The notes below the pieces were generated by a model. It did no database searches, was not told the DNA's origin, and worked only from the letters and a program-made list of their open reading frames with translations. Positions 33,286 to 42,094 of a DNA stretch of 64,000 bases are shown here, piece by piece. The stretch is taken from positions 1,488,001 through 1,552,000 of the forward strand of contig NZ_CP047942.1 in NCBI RefSeq assembly GCF_014279835.1, written 5' to 3'. A program made the position numbers and the translations under genes. Source of the DNA: Synechococcus sp. MVIR-18-1 (GTDB taxonomy: Bacteria; Cyanobacteriota; Cyanobacteriia; PCC-6307; Cyanobiaceae). Position 1 is the stretch's first letter; each line of letters starts with the position of its first letter.

Positions 33286-33685
33286 GATTGGATCCTTGAC
33301 CTAAGCCCAGTCTGCCTTACCGACTGCAGCAGTTGACCAGTCTGAGCCAGTTAGGTCATCAACCTAAAACGGAGACGCATCTCGGCAAAGAGCGTACAGG
33401 TTCCTCAAGAAACCCACGAAAGATCAATGGAAAGACTGAAGAAACAAAACTGAAAGGAATACATCAGAAGAGACTAACCGCTCAGAGAAAACATCAGTCA
33501 TTCCACAAAGCCAATAAAGAGTTACTTAAAATGAACGCTTAACAAGCAAATGTATACAACAACAAGGGCGACTAAGCGTATTAATCTTAAAAATCAAGCA
33601 ATTTCGCAAACAATTTCAATGAAACATAGAAAGAACATGCGCAGGGCTTCATCAATCCGCGAATAAAACAACTGAGTATCGTCTG
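33286..33685. other. No convincing gene (400 bases)
   Basis: Mixed composition. A Lys/Arg/Thr/Gln-rich open frame at 33333-33542 looks like an AT-rich by-product. Nothing else seen. Confidence 0.55.
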
Positions 33686-33784
33686 TCATTGGCCATGACG
33701 AGTTGCCCACTTGGCGTGGCGACTGCGACTCTCAATGTCCCAACGACGCCATTCCGTGGACGAGGCAGGCGTAGCAGATGACAT
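33686..33784 (-). CDS. 32-residue basic peptide
   Basis: MSSATPASSTEWRRWDIESR then SRHAKWATRHGQ. Trp/Arg-rich pattern with good coding composition; marine Synechococcus genomes have many such short proteins. Unrecognised. Confidence 0.35.
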   Translation of the reverse strand: MSSATPASSTEWRRWDIESRSRHAKWATRHGQ

Positions 33785-34090
33785 CAAGGCTGGATCTGTC
33801 CAATAGTCAGGTGAATCGAGAGTGGATTGATGAATGGGGCAGCAGGGTCCATGGTTCACGGCGGAAAACTACATATTTTCTTCATCATGCTCCCCCGAGC
33901 TGCCGATGCGCAATGCCCAGGCGATACAGCTCACGCTGCACTCAACAACCCCCACCACCAGAAACCGACGAGCAAGGAGAGAACGCATCAGCTAACAACG
34001 AATTACAGAATTTCTGAAGGGCAAAACAAAGGATGAGCCTGTTCTGATTTCAAGATTCAACGTAAGCTCAAATACCTAATCAAATGGTCG

Positions 34091-34252
34091 ATGCCAGCCC
34101 CTCTTCAAAAATACGAATTGTCATCAATGAAGTGGGCTTCGAATGGAGAACTCTCCACCCATGACATCCATAAGCTGCTCAACAAAATGAGTCAGGCACA
34201 AGCCTTTGATCGCCAAACCAGGTGCCTGGAGCCAATAGAAAGTCCAAAATAA
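34091..34252 (+). CDS. Small hypothetical protein
   Basis: 53 residues: MPAPLQKYELSSMKWASNGE, then LSTHDIHKLLNKMSQAQAFD. Helical, soluble. Not recognised. Confidence 0.45.
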   Translation: MPAPLQKYELSSMKWASNGELSTHDIHKLLNKMSQAQAFDRQTRCLEPIESPK

Positions 34253-34442
34253 TTAGATCACCAGTGTTCAGAAAGCCGTTCAAACTCTTGGCATAAGTGC
34301 ATGGAGATCAAATCGAAATCAAATAAAAAATAAAGAAACGCGTTGGAACAATTAAAAATGCCTTTGTGATCCCAAGGTTAATCAGTAGATTCCACACTTT
34401 TGTCCCATTAGAGGCCAGCATATCCATAACGCTTAGATCTTG

Positions 34443-34640
34443 ATGTACACGATTGAACACCTGTCCGATGAAAACTGGACACCTGAAGTAACCAGAAAGA
34501 CAGAGTTCAAAGCATTTGTAGATGCTCGGACAAAATGTATGGCTACGGGAAAGATTTACAGAGTTGTAGACGACAAGCAGAATGTAAGATACACAATCAC
34601 ACTCGATACGTGCAAAAAACAACTTTTTTCAAGTCATTAA
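34443..34640 (+). CDS. Small hypothetical protein
   Basis: 65 residues from ATG 34443: MYTIEHLSDENWTPEVTRKT, EFKAFVDARTKCMATGKIYR and VVDDKQNVRYTI. Strand-helix-strand pattern of a small alpha/beta protein. It is preferred over the opposite-strand frame 34308-34622, which is hydrophobic and irregular. Confidence 0.6.
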   Translation: MYTIEHLSDENWTPEVTRKTEFKAFVDARTKCMATGKIYRVVDDKQNVRYTITLDTCKKQLFSSH

Positions 34641-34704
34641 CAGGCATCTCTCTAAAAATCATTGCTGTAAGGCCGGCATAGCCTCTTGAAGCTCAGTAGA
34701 AGGC

Positions 34705-35023
34705 TCAGAATTGCTCACTCCACTGGTCAACTGGATCGCCAAAACGGACAATCCAAGAAAAGCCACAATAATAAGTATACGTAAAATCTTTGTTGGAGTC
34801 ATAAAGAGCAAAAAATTGAATCAACGATAGAACAATATTAAAACGATAAGACAGCACGTAACCAATCCAATAAGCCAAATTGGGCAAGCACAAAAAAACC
34901 GCTCGAAACAAGAGCGGTCATCCGCCAAGTAATCCCCATCACCCGGCCTTTTGCATCACATTGAGATGTGATGAGCAGATCATAGTGACGACTCTTACCA
35001 ACAGAGCGTGAGTATCGATTCAC
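34705..35023 (-). CDS. Membrane protein, possibly frameshifted at a T7 run
   Basis: Two overlapping frames on the minus strand. 34838-35023 encodes RYSRSVGKSRHYDLLITSQC then MTALVSSGFFVLAQFGLLDW. 34705-34911 encodes AYWIGYVLSYRFNIVLSLIQ, then FFALYDSNKDFTYTYYCGFS. They exchange frame at a seven-base homopolymer (34892-34898). Removing one base there would give a single protein of about 105 residues with two membrane segments and a polar C-terminus. It could be a true frameshift, a sequencing slip or two separate small genes. Confidence 0.4.
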
Positions 35024-35289
35024 TCAAGATTGTGACTACGTTGTGTGAAGCCATTGAAGGGAACAATAATCAAGGAGCATGGCGTTCGCACCAACGAATA
35101 ACCAGTTGGTGGCGAATGCAGCACGAAATAAACTCACTAGCGAAATCCAAGACAACGCAACAACAAATCATTCTCATCACATACTTAGTCTCAACACATC
35201 AAAAACAAATCAGCTCGCCCAAGAGCACATAATGTAAACATAGCTCATAAAGTTAATCGGCTGGAAGTTTACGTAAACAGGACAAACAA

Positions 35290-35505
35290 TCAAATAGATA
35301 CAATTGAGTATTCGATTCTCTCATCTGAGCAGCACAAATCGCCATAATAGCGCTCTAGCTCATCATAAGCGCTATTGTAACAATTGAACTGTAGCTTAGT
35401 GATCGCATCTTCCTGAAGATCATCACGAACAATGCGGTACAAAGGAACACTTACGCTCAAATTTTTGAAACCAGATTCTAAAGCTTCAAATGATTCGTTT
35501 TCCAT
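35290..35505 (-). CDS. Small acidic hypothetical protein
   Basis: 71 residues from ATG 35505: MENESFEALESGFKNLSVSV then DAITKLQFNCYNSAYDELER. Soluble, acidic, Tyr-rich. Not recognised. Confidence 0.5.
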   Translation of the reverse strand: MENESFEALESGFKNLSVSVPLYRIVRDDLQEDAITKLQFNCYNSAYDELERYYGDLCCSDERIEYSIVSI

Positions 35506-35742
35506 ATAAGCACACAATGAAAAAATGATTATAGGTCAGCAATAGAGAATGGACAGGATTGCAAACAACATAGTCAAACTAAAAGCACTTAGTACGGTCG
35601 TCAAAAAACTACGAATCCACTACGACTAATGGAATAGAACCATGAGCAGAGCGAAGCATTATTCTTAGTACATATTAAAACCAGTAAGACGTAAATTTAC
35701 AGGCCACCATTTCTTGCTAAAAACAAATGTAGCTCAAATCCA

Positions 35743-36027
35743 TCAAGATATGATGATGCCCTTTCCGGAATAGAAAGCAACCCGATAACGGATGGCTTCT
35801 GCGTCAGGCTTTGGTGTCTCATAGCTCCAAGCCACATTGGTAATAATCTGATCATCAGCAATCAAGTCCCAGTAGCGCGCCTTACCCTTCCAACCACACA
35901 CCGTTGTGTGTCTAGAATCGCGGAAATATTGGTCGTACATTGCTTCACGAGGGAAATAGGGATTTCCATCCACATAGACAATATCGTTGCTTTCAGCAAG
36001 AATGTTATCGTTAAAAACTGCTTTCAT
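35743..36027 (-). CDS. DUF427 protein
   Basis: 94 residues from ATG 36027 with the DUF427 signature: MKAVFNDNILAESNDIVYVD, GNPYFPREAMYDQYF, TVCGWKGKARYWDL, WSYETPKPDAEAI and RVAFYSGKGI. Small soluble family of unknown function (nucleotidyltransferase-like in some annotations). It is the only island gene here with a broad family. Confidence 0.88.
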   Translation of the reverse strand: MKAVFNDNILAESNDIVYVDGNPYFPREAMYDQYFRDSRHTTVCGWKGKARYWDLIADDQIITNVAWSYETPKPDAEAIRYRVAFYSGKGIIIS

Positions 36028-36274
36028 GGAGAATAGTCTTTTCACCATATTAAGTAGCAATGCGCTGAAGTGTGAACATTGCCGTCATGCATCAAATGGA
36101 TCGAAGAGAAAGTAGGTAAAGACTAACCAATAAAATGAAGTGGAGACAGCAAATGCTATTGAAAGTGAATCAGTCTCTGTTAATTTCAAATCTGATCAAA
36201 AATGTTTTATTCATAAAAGGCATCTCAAGGACAAAGCAAAAGCCACAAAAGGATGGACTAAAGCGAAATAAAAA

Positions 36275-36376
36275 CTAGATAGTCAAACCTATCAGTTCTC
36301 GCCACAAAAACTTTATTATGGGGAATAGAAAAATCATCGATTCAACCCAAACAATAAGAGTAAAGCTGGTAGGCAT
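36275..36376 (-). CDS. Possible small membrane peptide
   Basis: 33 residues, one helix (LIVWVESMIFLFPIIKFLW). The frame is open upstream to 36472 with a Cys-x2-Cys start; weak support. Confidence 0.3.
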   Translation of the reverse strand: MPTSFTLIVWVESMIFLFPIIKFLWRELIGLTI

Positions 36377-36515
36377 GTCATCAAGATCAAAAGATGAAGC
36401 ATTGCTCCAAGTCTTTATTCTCTGCAAGAATCTATTTCGATCTGAAAAGGAATAGGTGCAAAACGGGCACAATGCCCCGATGCTGACCTAGACCATGGAT
36501 AACTGAGTCAATCCA

Positions 36516-36680
36516 GTGGCCTTTCTCAGCAGAATCTGCGCAACATCCAAGGGTTCAACAATCGATGCCGTTGGAAATGGGAAATATCGAGTTTGTGACA
36601 AGCAATTCACATGCTCAGAGGTTGATGGGTTATGGAAAGCTTATGAAATTCTAAGAACTCAGGAGCAACGTGTGAGCTGA
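36516..36680 (+). CDS. Small hypothetical protein with GTG start
   Basis: 54 residues: AFLSRICATSKGSTIDAVGN then GKYRVCDKQFTCSEVDGLWK. Two or three Cys; protein-like composition. It overlaps the 3' end of the convergent small membrane gene by 22 bases. Confidence 0.4.
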   Translation: MAFLSRICATSKGSTIDAVGNGKYRVCDKQFTCSEVDGLWKAYEILRTQEQRVS

Positions 36681-36856
36681 TAGATGTGTGGCCATCTATG
36701 CATTTGAATAGACGGCCACATAAACCAAGCGATTAAGGGAGCAACAATCACAAGAGCAACAAAAAAACAATGACTTTCCACCCAGCTCTTAGGGTCATGG
36801 AAACAGTCTAAAAAGCTTTTTTGGTTAAGAGCGGAGTCTGAAGAGAGCGCTTCCAA
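36659..36856 (-). CDS. Small membrane protein
   Basis: 65 residues: a soluble start (NQKSFLDCFHDPKSWVESH), one helix (CFFVALVIVAPLIAWFMW) and a short tail. Unrecognised. Confidence 0.45.
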   Translation of the reverse strand: MEALSSDSALNQKSFLDCFHDPKSWVESHCFFVALVIVAPLIAWFMWPSIQMHRWPHIYQLTRCS

Positions 36857-36950
36857 ACTCCAGACTTTGTAACTTCACGAAAGAACCATTCAGTTCATTG
36901 TTGATTTCAAATAGCAATAAAAGTGCAATGAAAAGAGTAATCATCATGGA

Positions 36951-37331
36951 TTAGTAACATGCATCACCTTGCTTGAGCTTATAAGCAGCTTCAGGATATG
37001 CATTCTTCCAAATAACACAATTCTTCTCTTCTTGAGACAAACTCGTAAATCCATTAGAGGGAGAGGTAGAAGCGGTTTGTTGCTCTTTTTTTCGTAATTG
37101 TTGAACGCTCTCTACTTGAGGATTGGAAACATTTGGAATTTCACTATCATGAGCAATCTCACTTAAATAAGGTCTAGAGTTATTGTCGCTGATTTCCTTA
37201 GGTGAATCCAGCTGAATTTTACTATTCAATGTGTTTCCCATCAAAAGTGAGCCAATGAAGAACCCAATCAAAGAGAAACCAATTCCAACTAATAATTCTA
37301 GTTTCTTCAATGGACGTAATTTTTTCATCAA
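36951..37331 (-). CDS. Membrane-anchored hypothetical protein
   Basis: 126 residues: basic start (MMKKLRPLKK), one helix (LVGIGFSLIGFFIGSLLM), a polar Ser/Asn-rich linker and a C-terminal segment EEKNCVIWKNAYPEAAYKLK with two Cys (CVIW, DACY). Unrecognised. Confidence 0.5.
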   Translation of the reverse strand: MMKKLRPLKKLELLVGIGFSLIGFFIGSLLMGNTLNSKIQLDSPKEISDNNSRPYLSEIAHDSEIPNVSNPQVESVQQLRKKEQQTASTSPSNGFTSLSQEEKNCVIWKNAYPEAAYKLKQGDACY

Positions 37332-37757
37332 ATTTCACCAATTACGTTATCAATATAGTAAAGATGGAATTAATTTTCAACCAAAGCAGAAGTCAAAAAT
37401 TAATGCCGTCTCTCAAAAATAAGCAAAATCACCTAAAGATGGATGAAATCGCTTCGTGTGAAGAGACAAAATTCCATTAGCAATAAAATGCAAAATAGAT
37501 GTACATAATGCCAAAAGCGATTAAAGATTCAGGGCTTCATTCGCAAAAGATAAAATAGTCGACAGACCTGATCAATAATGAGTGAAAAATGGGCAACTTA
37601 TAAGAGAAAATATAGTTCAAAGGCTGAGCTAATAGTGAGTCAGAAATTGGTATGAGGCTTTGGAAAATGAGCGACTCAGCCTTGCGCTCCTTAAATCAGA
37701 GCTATCACTAAACTTGATCTAAAGTAGCGGCATTCGAGTCGCCACACTCAACACTGA
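37332..37757. other. No gene recognised (426 bases)
   Basis: AT-rich, only short frames. No hairpin or repeat worth naming. Confidence 0.6.
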
Positions 37758-37997
37758 TCAGCTGTGACGACCGAGTGGTTCAATCCAGTCCACAAGAACC
37801 TCCCGATGATGCAGCCAGCGCTTCGAGACACGGCAACCGAGATTGACTTGACCTTCATCCATAAGACGACCCAAGCGAATGGCAGCTGCTTCTTCAGGCC
37901 GCGTAAATGTCTGCAGGTGATCAGTTAGCCAAGTGACCTCATCTTCCGTAATCACACCAGTGGAGAGGGTTTCGAGCACGAGTTCGCCAACAGTCAT
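37758..37997 (-). CDS. Conserved-looking small helical protein
   Basis: 79 residues from ATG 37997: MTVGELVLETLSTGVITEDE, then FTRPEEAAAIRLGRLMDEGQ and VSKRWLHHREVLVDWIEPLG. Well-structured helical protein. Choosing this start leaves an 18-base palindrome directly upstream; a start at 38036 would place the palindrome inside the gene. Confidence 0.65.
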   Translation of the reverse strand: MTVGELVLETLSTGVITEDEVTWLTDHLQTFTRPEEAAAIRLGRLMDEGQVNLGCRVSKRWLHHREVLVDWIEPLGRHS

Positions 37998-38003
37998 GAG
38001 CTT

Positions 38004-38021
38004 TGTAACGATTTCGTTACA
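38004..38021. promoter_or_regulatory. Palindrome TGTAACGA-TT-TCGTTACA
   Basis: Perfect 8+2+8 inverted repeat ending 7 bases upstream of the start at 37997. It could be a dimeric repressor site. The GTA/TAC spacing is 10, not the 8 of NtcA boxes. Confidence 0.5.
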
Positions 38022-38101
38022 TCCTGGCGCCTCCATTGGCCAACCGTGGCCCGCAGTCTCCGTAAAGAGTTTTTAAAGTAGTGAGATCAGCAGGCATTTT
38101 T

Positions 38102-38260
38102 ATGCAAGCAACTCTCGCTCAGCAGTTCGAAACCGAGTCAATTAAGCGTCAAATTGACGCCACTACTGACGTTGTGGCGCTTCAAGAGCTTGCGAGGCAT
38201 CTGGCAGATCTCTATCTCAAGCAACGTGTTGCCACTGCTTGGGTGATTGCAAATAAATGA
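38102..38260 (+). CDS. Small helical protein
   Basis: 52 residues: MQATLAQQFETESIKRQIDA then VVALQELARHLADLYLKQRV and ATAWVIANK. One amphipathic helix pair, size and pattern common among conserved picocyanobacterial small proteins. Divergent from the gene at 37758-37997. Confidence 0.65.
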   Translation: MQATLAQQFETESIKRQIDATTDVVALQELARHLADLYLKQRVATAWVIANK

Positions 38261-38830
38261 TCCTTCATTTGCCTTGCCTGAAAGAAAGGATCTAATTCAT
38301 TCCACAATTAATTCAATTTTGAGCTGATTTTTAAAGCTACATATCGAAACGAGCCTATTTTTATCATATTTAACATTCAAACGTCTCGTTAAATATTTAG
38401 AGTAAAATTCTCAAAAGCCATAAATATTATTCCGCAATCACGCAGAATATAAATACTTTGAAAGTCTAGACTCAAATATTCAGCTCGAAACCAATACTTA
38501 ATCCTCATATGCAACTTTGGATATATTCTATGTTGATTATCTACTTTGTGTTCAGCCTTATTTTTTAAAACATGCTGATCTATCTGACCCATTGTGATGC
38601 CAGATCACGTATAAACCCGTCGTTTGAACGAGCGGCCTCCGATAAAAAGGAGCAAAGATGGTGAGGTCCTAAGTCCTCGAGTGGCTTCCACTGGTGGAAA
38701 ACCACCACTGGCTCCATGAAACTCCCTTTGATCAACAGAATGTGACCACTGCTTCTCTACTCAAACTGAGGAGATCATCTGTTGCCAATTTCAAAGTTGA
38801 AATACGGTACCCAGCACACTTGCTGGATGC
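38261..38830. other. No convincing gene (570 bases)
   Basis: Strongly AT-rich first half (two short frames at 38389-38592 and 38694-38888 look accidental). A small hairpin TGGTGG-AAAA-CCACCA lies near 38694. Space for a small RNA, none identified. Confidence 0.5.
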
Positions 38831-39052
38831 TCAAACTTCTCTGCAGTTCGACGCTCGAGTTGAGCAATCATCACGAGATGAGCCGTAGTGCGAATCGCTG
38901 AAAGCAGCGCTAAGCCAATACAAAGCGGACAGTGCGTCAAAGTCATGAACCCAATCTTGGAGCCAGTTCATGCCTCTGGCCCCATTCGTTGCCATTTCTT
39001 GACTTAATGGGCGATTCGGCTGGCCATGATCAGAAGCGACAACCCACTTCAT
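38831..39052 (-). CDS. Possible small hypothetical protein
   Basis: 73 residues: MKWVVASDHGQPNRPLSQEM, then NWLQDWVHDFDALSALYWLS. Overlaps the preceding gene's stop by 23 bases on the same strand. Moderate composition. Confidence 0.35.
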   Translation of the reverse strand: MKWVVASDHGQPNRPLSQEMATNGARGMNWLQDWVHDFDALSALYWLSAAFSDSHYGSSRDDCSTRASNCREV

Positions 39053-39218
39053 GGATTAAGTCGATGCTGTTGGGCCATCGCCGAATGTGCTCGTAAAACT
39101 CCATAGCAAGGATGCGGGCCTCCCAAGCGTCAGAGGCATAGAAACAAGCCTCCTGCTTGCTGCCATCAGACATCTTGTAGCGAATCGTGAAATGTTTGTA
39201 GTGACTGAAATAAGCCAT
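39030..39218 (-). CDS. Small hypothetical protein
   Basis: 62 residues: MAYFSHYKHFTIRYKMSDGS, KQEACFYASDAWEARILAME and EFYEHIRRWPNSIDLIHEVG. Beta-beta-alpha pattern resembling the protein at 34443-34640 and at 44349-44513 in style (strand, strand, then a helix starting near Ala-x-Trp/Glu). Real-looking; unknown function. Confidence 0.65.
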   Translation of the reverse strand: MAYFSHYKHFTIRYKMSDGSKQEACFYASDAWEARILAMEFYEHIRRWPNSIDLIHEVGCRF

Positions 39219-39221
39219 CGG

Positions 39222-39428
39222 TTAAGCCACCAATTCGTGATCAGTTTGGATCGCAGTCGATCCAGAGCGGTTCATGATGCAAACCATCTCATCCAAAGGG
39301 TTGAGGACTCTCGCAGATTGTCCTTCCTGCTGGCTGAGGGCATGAGCAGCCCAAAAGGCCTCAATTTCAGTTGTTCTGGCTCCATGATCCGTCCAGCCGG
39401 AAGAGCTCAGTTCTTGAATTCTGTACAT
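39222..39428 (-). CDS. Small hypothetical protein
   Basis: 68 residues from ATG 39428: MYRIQELSSSGWTDHGARTT, EIEAFWAAHALSQQEGQSAR and VLNPLDEMVCIMNRSGSTAI. Upstream in-frame codons (to 39674) are Cys-rich and irregular and are not taken as coding. It ends 4 bases before the next small gene starts, same strand. Confidence 0.6.
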   Translation of the reverse strand: MYRIQELSSSGWTDHGARTTEIEAFWAAHALSQQEGQSARVLNPLDEMVCIMNRSGSTAIQTDHELVA

Positions 39429-39769
39429 CAATGACGTTTCGTATGTACTCAACTTATGCACCCAACCTGCAAAACATGGTGCAAACCACGCATATACATC
39501 AGAAGTCTTCGGGATCAGGCATGATTCATGTGGTGATAAAGACAAATAACCGCGATTTTTCAAGCTTTCAGCACATTCAAGGGAATAACAGACGACGAAC
39601 AGAAATCCTCCACCATGGATACAACAGACCAATGAAAAGGCCGTAACCCCCCGGCCACGGCCCACGAGACGCATTCATTGGACTTGATCTAAGCCCTTCC
39701 CATCGGGCTCTTTCGTTATGGCGCATGCCATCTCTCAGAAACATCAGTGTTTGTACTCAGCAGCTTCAC
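39429..39769. other. No gene recognised (341 bases)
   Basis: Open frames on both strands, but composition is irregular. GGCCGTAACCCCCCGGCCACGGCC near 39637 is G/C-rich with partial self-complementarity. Confidence 0.5.
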
Positions 39770-39988
39770 TCAATAACGGTGTGGGTATTCACCAGGATGA
39801 TCGATACGAACAACCCGCATCCCTGTCAGTGACTTGCCAGATAGCAACAGGAGCTCACTTCCTGAAACGGCGTAACCAAGCTCCTGAGCGATCATCGCAA
39901 CCTCAGCTGCTGTCATTGCTGACTGGACGCGGCTTTGCAACCGAGCATCGCGTTGCAAGTGTTCCAAAAATGAATGGAGAGCGCTCAA
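39770..39988 (-). CDS. Nif11-domain protein
   Basis: 72 residues: MSALHSFLEHLQRDARLQSR, VQSAMTAAEVAMIAQELGYA and VSGSELLLLSGK. This is the Nif11 domain that serves as leader peptide of some lanthipeptide precursors in marine Synechococcus and Prochlorococcus. Here the domain ends in a short basic tail (TGMRVVRIDHPGEYPHRY) with no Gly-Gly cleavage site and no cysteine, so it is probably not a precursor. No LanM gene is nearby. Confidence 0.7.
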   Translation of the reverse strand: MSALHSFLEHLQRDARLQSRVQSAMTAAEVAMIAQELGYAVSGSELLLLSGKSLTGMRVVRIDHPGEYPHRY

Positions 39989-40101
39989 AACAGATAGCCC
40001 ATGCCCCTTTTCTCCGTTAGTGAATCACGAAAGGAAACCACAATGAGACCCCATGCAAGCGAAACCCAAGAACAGAAATGAGCTGCTGAATCGATCGTGA
40101 C

Positions 40102-41598
40102 ATGACGTCCAAGCCTCGATGGAGTACGAATCAAGCCATGACACAACACCAATCTCCAGCAATCGCTGGCCGAGAAACCGATCTGCATTCCCTTTTGCAA
40201 AATCGCGAGCCTGTCTGGATCCAGCACACAAATCTGCGGATTGAGGGGATCCGCTCAGCGTTCGCCTGTGCGCTGCACATGCATCAGCCAACAATCCCGG
40301 CAGGAAGAAGCGGAGAACTGGTTTCCCATCTGCAATACATGGTTGAGAACCAGGGAGAGGGAGACAACCACAACGCGGAACCCTTCGCCCAGTGCTACCG
40401 ACGCATGGCTGATCTCATACCGCAGCTGATCAGCGAAGGATGCAATCCCCGGATCATGCTCGATTATTCCGGCAACCTCCTCTGGGGAGTTCACCAGATG
40501 GGGCGTAAAGACATCACAGACGCGCTGCGCTATCTCGCCTGTGATCCAGACATGCAACGCCATGTGGAATGGCTAGGTACGTTCTGGAGCCATGCGGTGG
40601 CTCCATCCACACCAATTCCCGATCTCAAGCTTCAGATCAGTGCTTGGCAGCACCAGTTCGTTGATCTTTTCGGCGAGGACGCGCTCAAACGGGTGAAAGG
40701 GTTTTCACCCCCCGAAATGCATCTTCCAAACCACCCAGATACTCTTCATGCCTTCATCCAGGCTCTTCTTGATTGCGGTTACAGCTGGTTGATGGTTCAA
40801 GAACACAGCGTAGAAAACCCGGATGGCTCACCTCTTAGCCATGCACAGAGGTACCTCCCCAATCAACTGGTCGCAAGGAGCTCAACAGGAGACACCGCAA
40901 GGATCACTGTATTAATCAAGACACAAGGTTCTGACACCAAACTTGTGGGCCAAATGCAGCCCTATTACGAGGCGCTCACCCTTGAACAACAACCGCTTGG
41001 AAGCAGGCACATTCCATCAGTGGTGACGCAAATCGCTGATGGCGAAAACGGGGGGGTGATGATGAATGAATTCCCGGAAGCGTTTCTTCAAGCACACCGC
41101 AAAGCGCGCCAGCAAAACCCAGTGGGAGAGGGGCACACCCAAACGGTGGCAATCAACGGAAGCGAATGGCTTGAGCTTCTCGAACAGGCAGGAGTAACGG
41201 CGACCGATTTCCCCGAAGTGCAGGCGGTGCAGCAGCACCGGCTATGGCAACAGGTAGGAAGCGATTCGAATCGTGAGACTGTCAACGCCGCAATCGAAGA
41301 ACTCAAAGCCAATAACAATGGCTTCTCAATGGAGGGGGCCTCTTGGACCAACAACCTCAGTTGGGTTGAGGGGTACGACAACGTTTTGGAGCCGATGAAC
41401 CAACTCAGCGCAGCCTTTCATCAACGTTTCGACCAGCAGACAGAAGAAAATCCATCGTTCACGAAGGATGAGAGATATCAAAAAGCACTTCTGCACCTGC
41501 TTTTACTGGAAACAAGCTGTTTTCGCTATTGGGGCCAAGGCACGTGGACTGAGTACGCCCGCAACATTCACAGCCGAGGGAAGGCTTTGCTGAACTAA
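40102..41598 (+). CDS. Glycoside hydrolase family 57 protein
   Basis: 498 residues (486 if the second ATG at 40138 is the start). ACALHMHQP is the family-57 opening motif (HxHQP); further family-like segments are EPFAQCYRRMADLIPQLISE, MLDYSGNLLWG, LACDPDMQRHVEWLGTFWSHAVAP, SWLMVQEHSVENPDG and ETSCFRYWGQGTWTEYA. GH57 enzymes act on alpha-glucans (amylase, branching enzyme, 4-alpha-glucanotransferase), so glycogen metabolism is likely. No signal peptide, so cytosolic. It ends at a strong terminator. Confidence 0.87.
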   Translation: MTSKPRWSTNQAMTQHQSPAIAGRETDLHSLLQNREPVWIQHTNLRIEGIRSAFACALHMHQPTIPAGRSGELVSHLQYMVENQGEGDNHNAEPFAQCYRRMADLIPQLISEGCNPRIMLDYSGNLLWGVHQMGRKDITDALRYLACDPDMQRHVEWLGTFWSHAVAPSTPIPDLKLQISAWQHQFVDLFGEDALKRVKGFSPPEMHLPNHPDTLHAFIQALLDCGYSWLMVQEHSVENPDGSPLSHAQRYLPNQLVARSSTGDTARITVLIKTQGSDTKLVGQMQPYYEALTLEQQPLGSRHIPSVVTQIADGENGGVMMNEFPEAFLQAHRKARQQNPVGEGHTQTVAINGSEWLELLEQAGVTATDFPEVQAVQQHRLWQQVGSDSNRETVNAAIEELKANNNGFSMEGASWTNNLSWVEGYDNVLEPMNQLSAAFHQRFDQQTEENPSFTKDERYQKALLHLLLLETSCFRYWGQGTWTEYARNIHSRGKALLN

Positions 41599-41623
41599 CG
41601 CACGTAACGAGCTAATCGCTAAT

Positions 41624-41660
41624 AGAAAGCCCTGCAACACAGATGTTGCAGGGCTTTCTT
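41624..41660 (+). terminator. Rho-independent terminator after the GH57 gene
   Basis: Perfect 16-base stem AGAAAGCCCTGCAACA / TGTTGCAGGGCTTTCT with the loop CAGA, ending in CTTTCTT. The A- and T-rich stem ends make it usable in both directions. Confidence 0.9.
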
Positions 41661-41751
41661 GCCCCTTGGAACAGCACATTCATAGGAAATACAAGATCCA
41701 AGGCCAAAAAATGCTCGATCGGCTGATGCTGATCAAGCATTCCTTTTCTGC

Positions 41752-42054
41752 TTAACCGGCAGCACGCGAGCGACGACGCACCACGCGACGACCATCCGGT
41801 GTTTGCTCCACCTCCGGCTCGCTGTCAGCACTGGTTGTGACATCTTTGCCCTCAGGTTCGTTTTCGGGCGGTTCTTGCTCCGCAATAAGCCCTACAACAA
41901 CTGCAGCCTGAATTTGATCAGACAGATCGCCAATCACCATCAGTGCCTTGAGGGTGAGCTCCAAACGAGATTCACGAGGCAAGCCGGGGCGGAGCTTCTT
42001 GACAGACCCCCACAGTTCCTGTCCGACCTCTTTGAGTAGCTCCTTGTCCGCCAT
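41752..42054 (-). CDS. Conserved small protein with basic tail
   Basis: 100 residues: a helical N-terminus (MADKELLKEVGQELWGSVKK; ESRLELTLKALMVIGDLSDQ), an acidic linker and a basic end GRRVVRRRSRAAG. It resembles the TIGR03894 family of marine cyanobacteria (assignment from memory). Function unknown. Confidence 0.65.
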   Translation of the reverse strand: MADKELLKEVGQELWGSVKKLRPGLPRESRLELTLKALMVIGDLSDQIQAAVVVGLIAEQEPPENEPEGKDVTTSADSEPEVEQTPDGRRVVRRRSRAAG

Positions 42055-42094
42055 CTAAATTACTGTCAATCACATCAACTTACCGAACGAACGG

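Noticed and set aside
33778-34036. Two overlapping plus-strand frames (33778-34017 and 33827-34036)
   Set aside because: Neither has a family match or clear ribosome-binding site, and I could not choose between them, so neither is listed.
34308-34622. Minus-strand hydrophobic frame opposite the gene at 34443-34640
   Set aside because: It is antisense to a better frame and has an erratic Cys/Phe-rich composition.
38004-38021. NtcA box at the palindrome
   Set aside because: NtcA sites need GTA-N8-TAC; the spacing here is 10.
39429-39674. N-terminal extension of the small gene at 39222-39428 (frame open to 39674)
   Set aside because: The extension is Cys-rich and irregular, and only the last 68 residues have protein-like composition.
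39770-39988. Lanthipeptide (prochlorosin-like) precursor
   Set aside because: No Gly-Gly site, no Cys in the tail and no LanM gene in the window.
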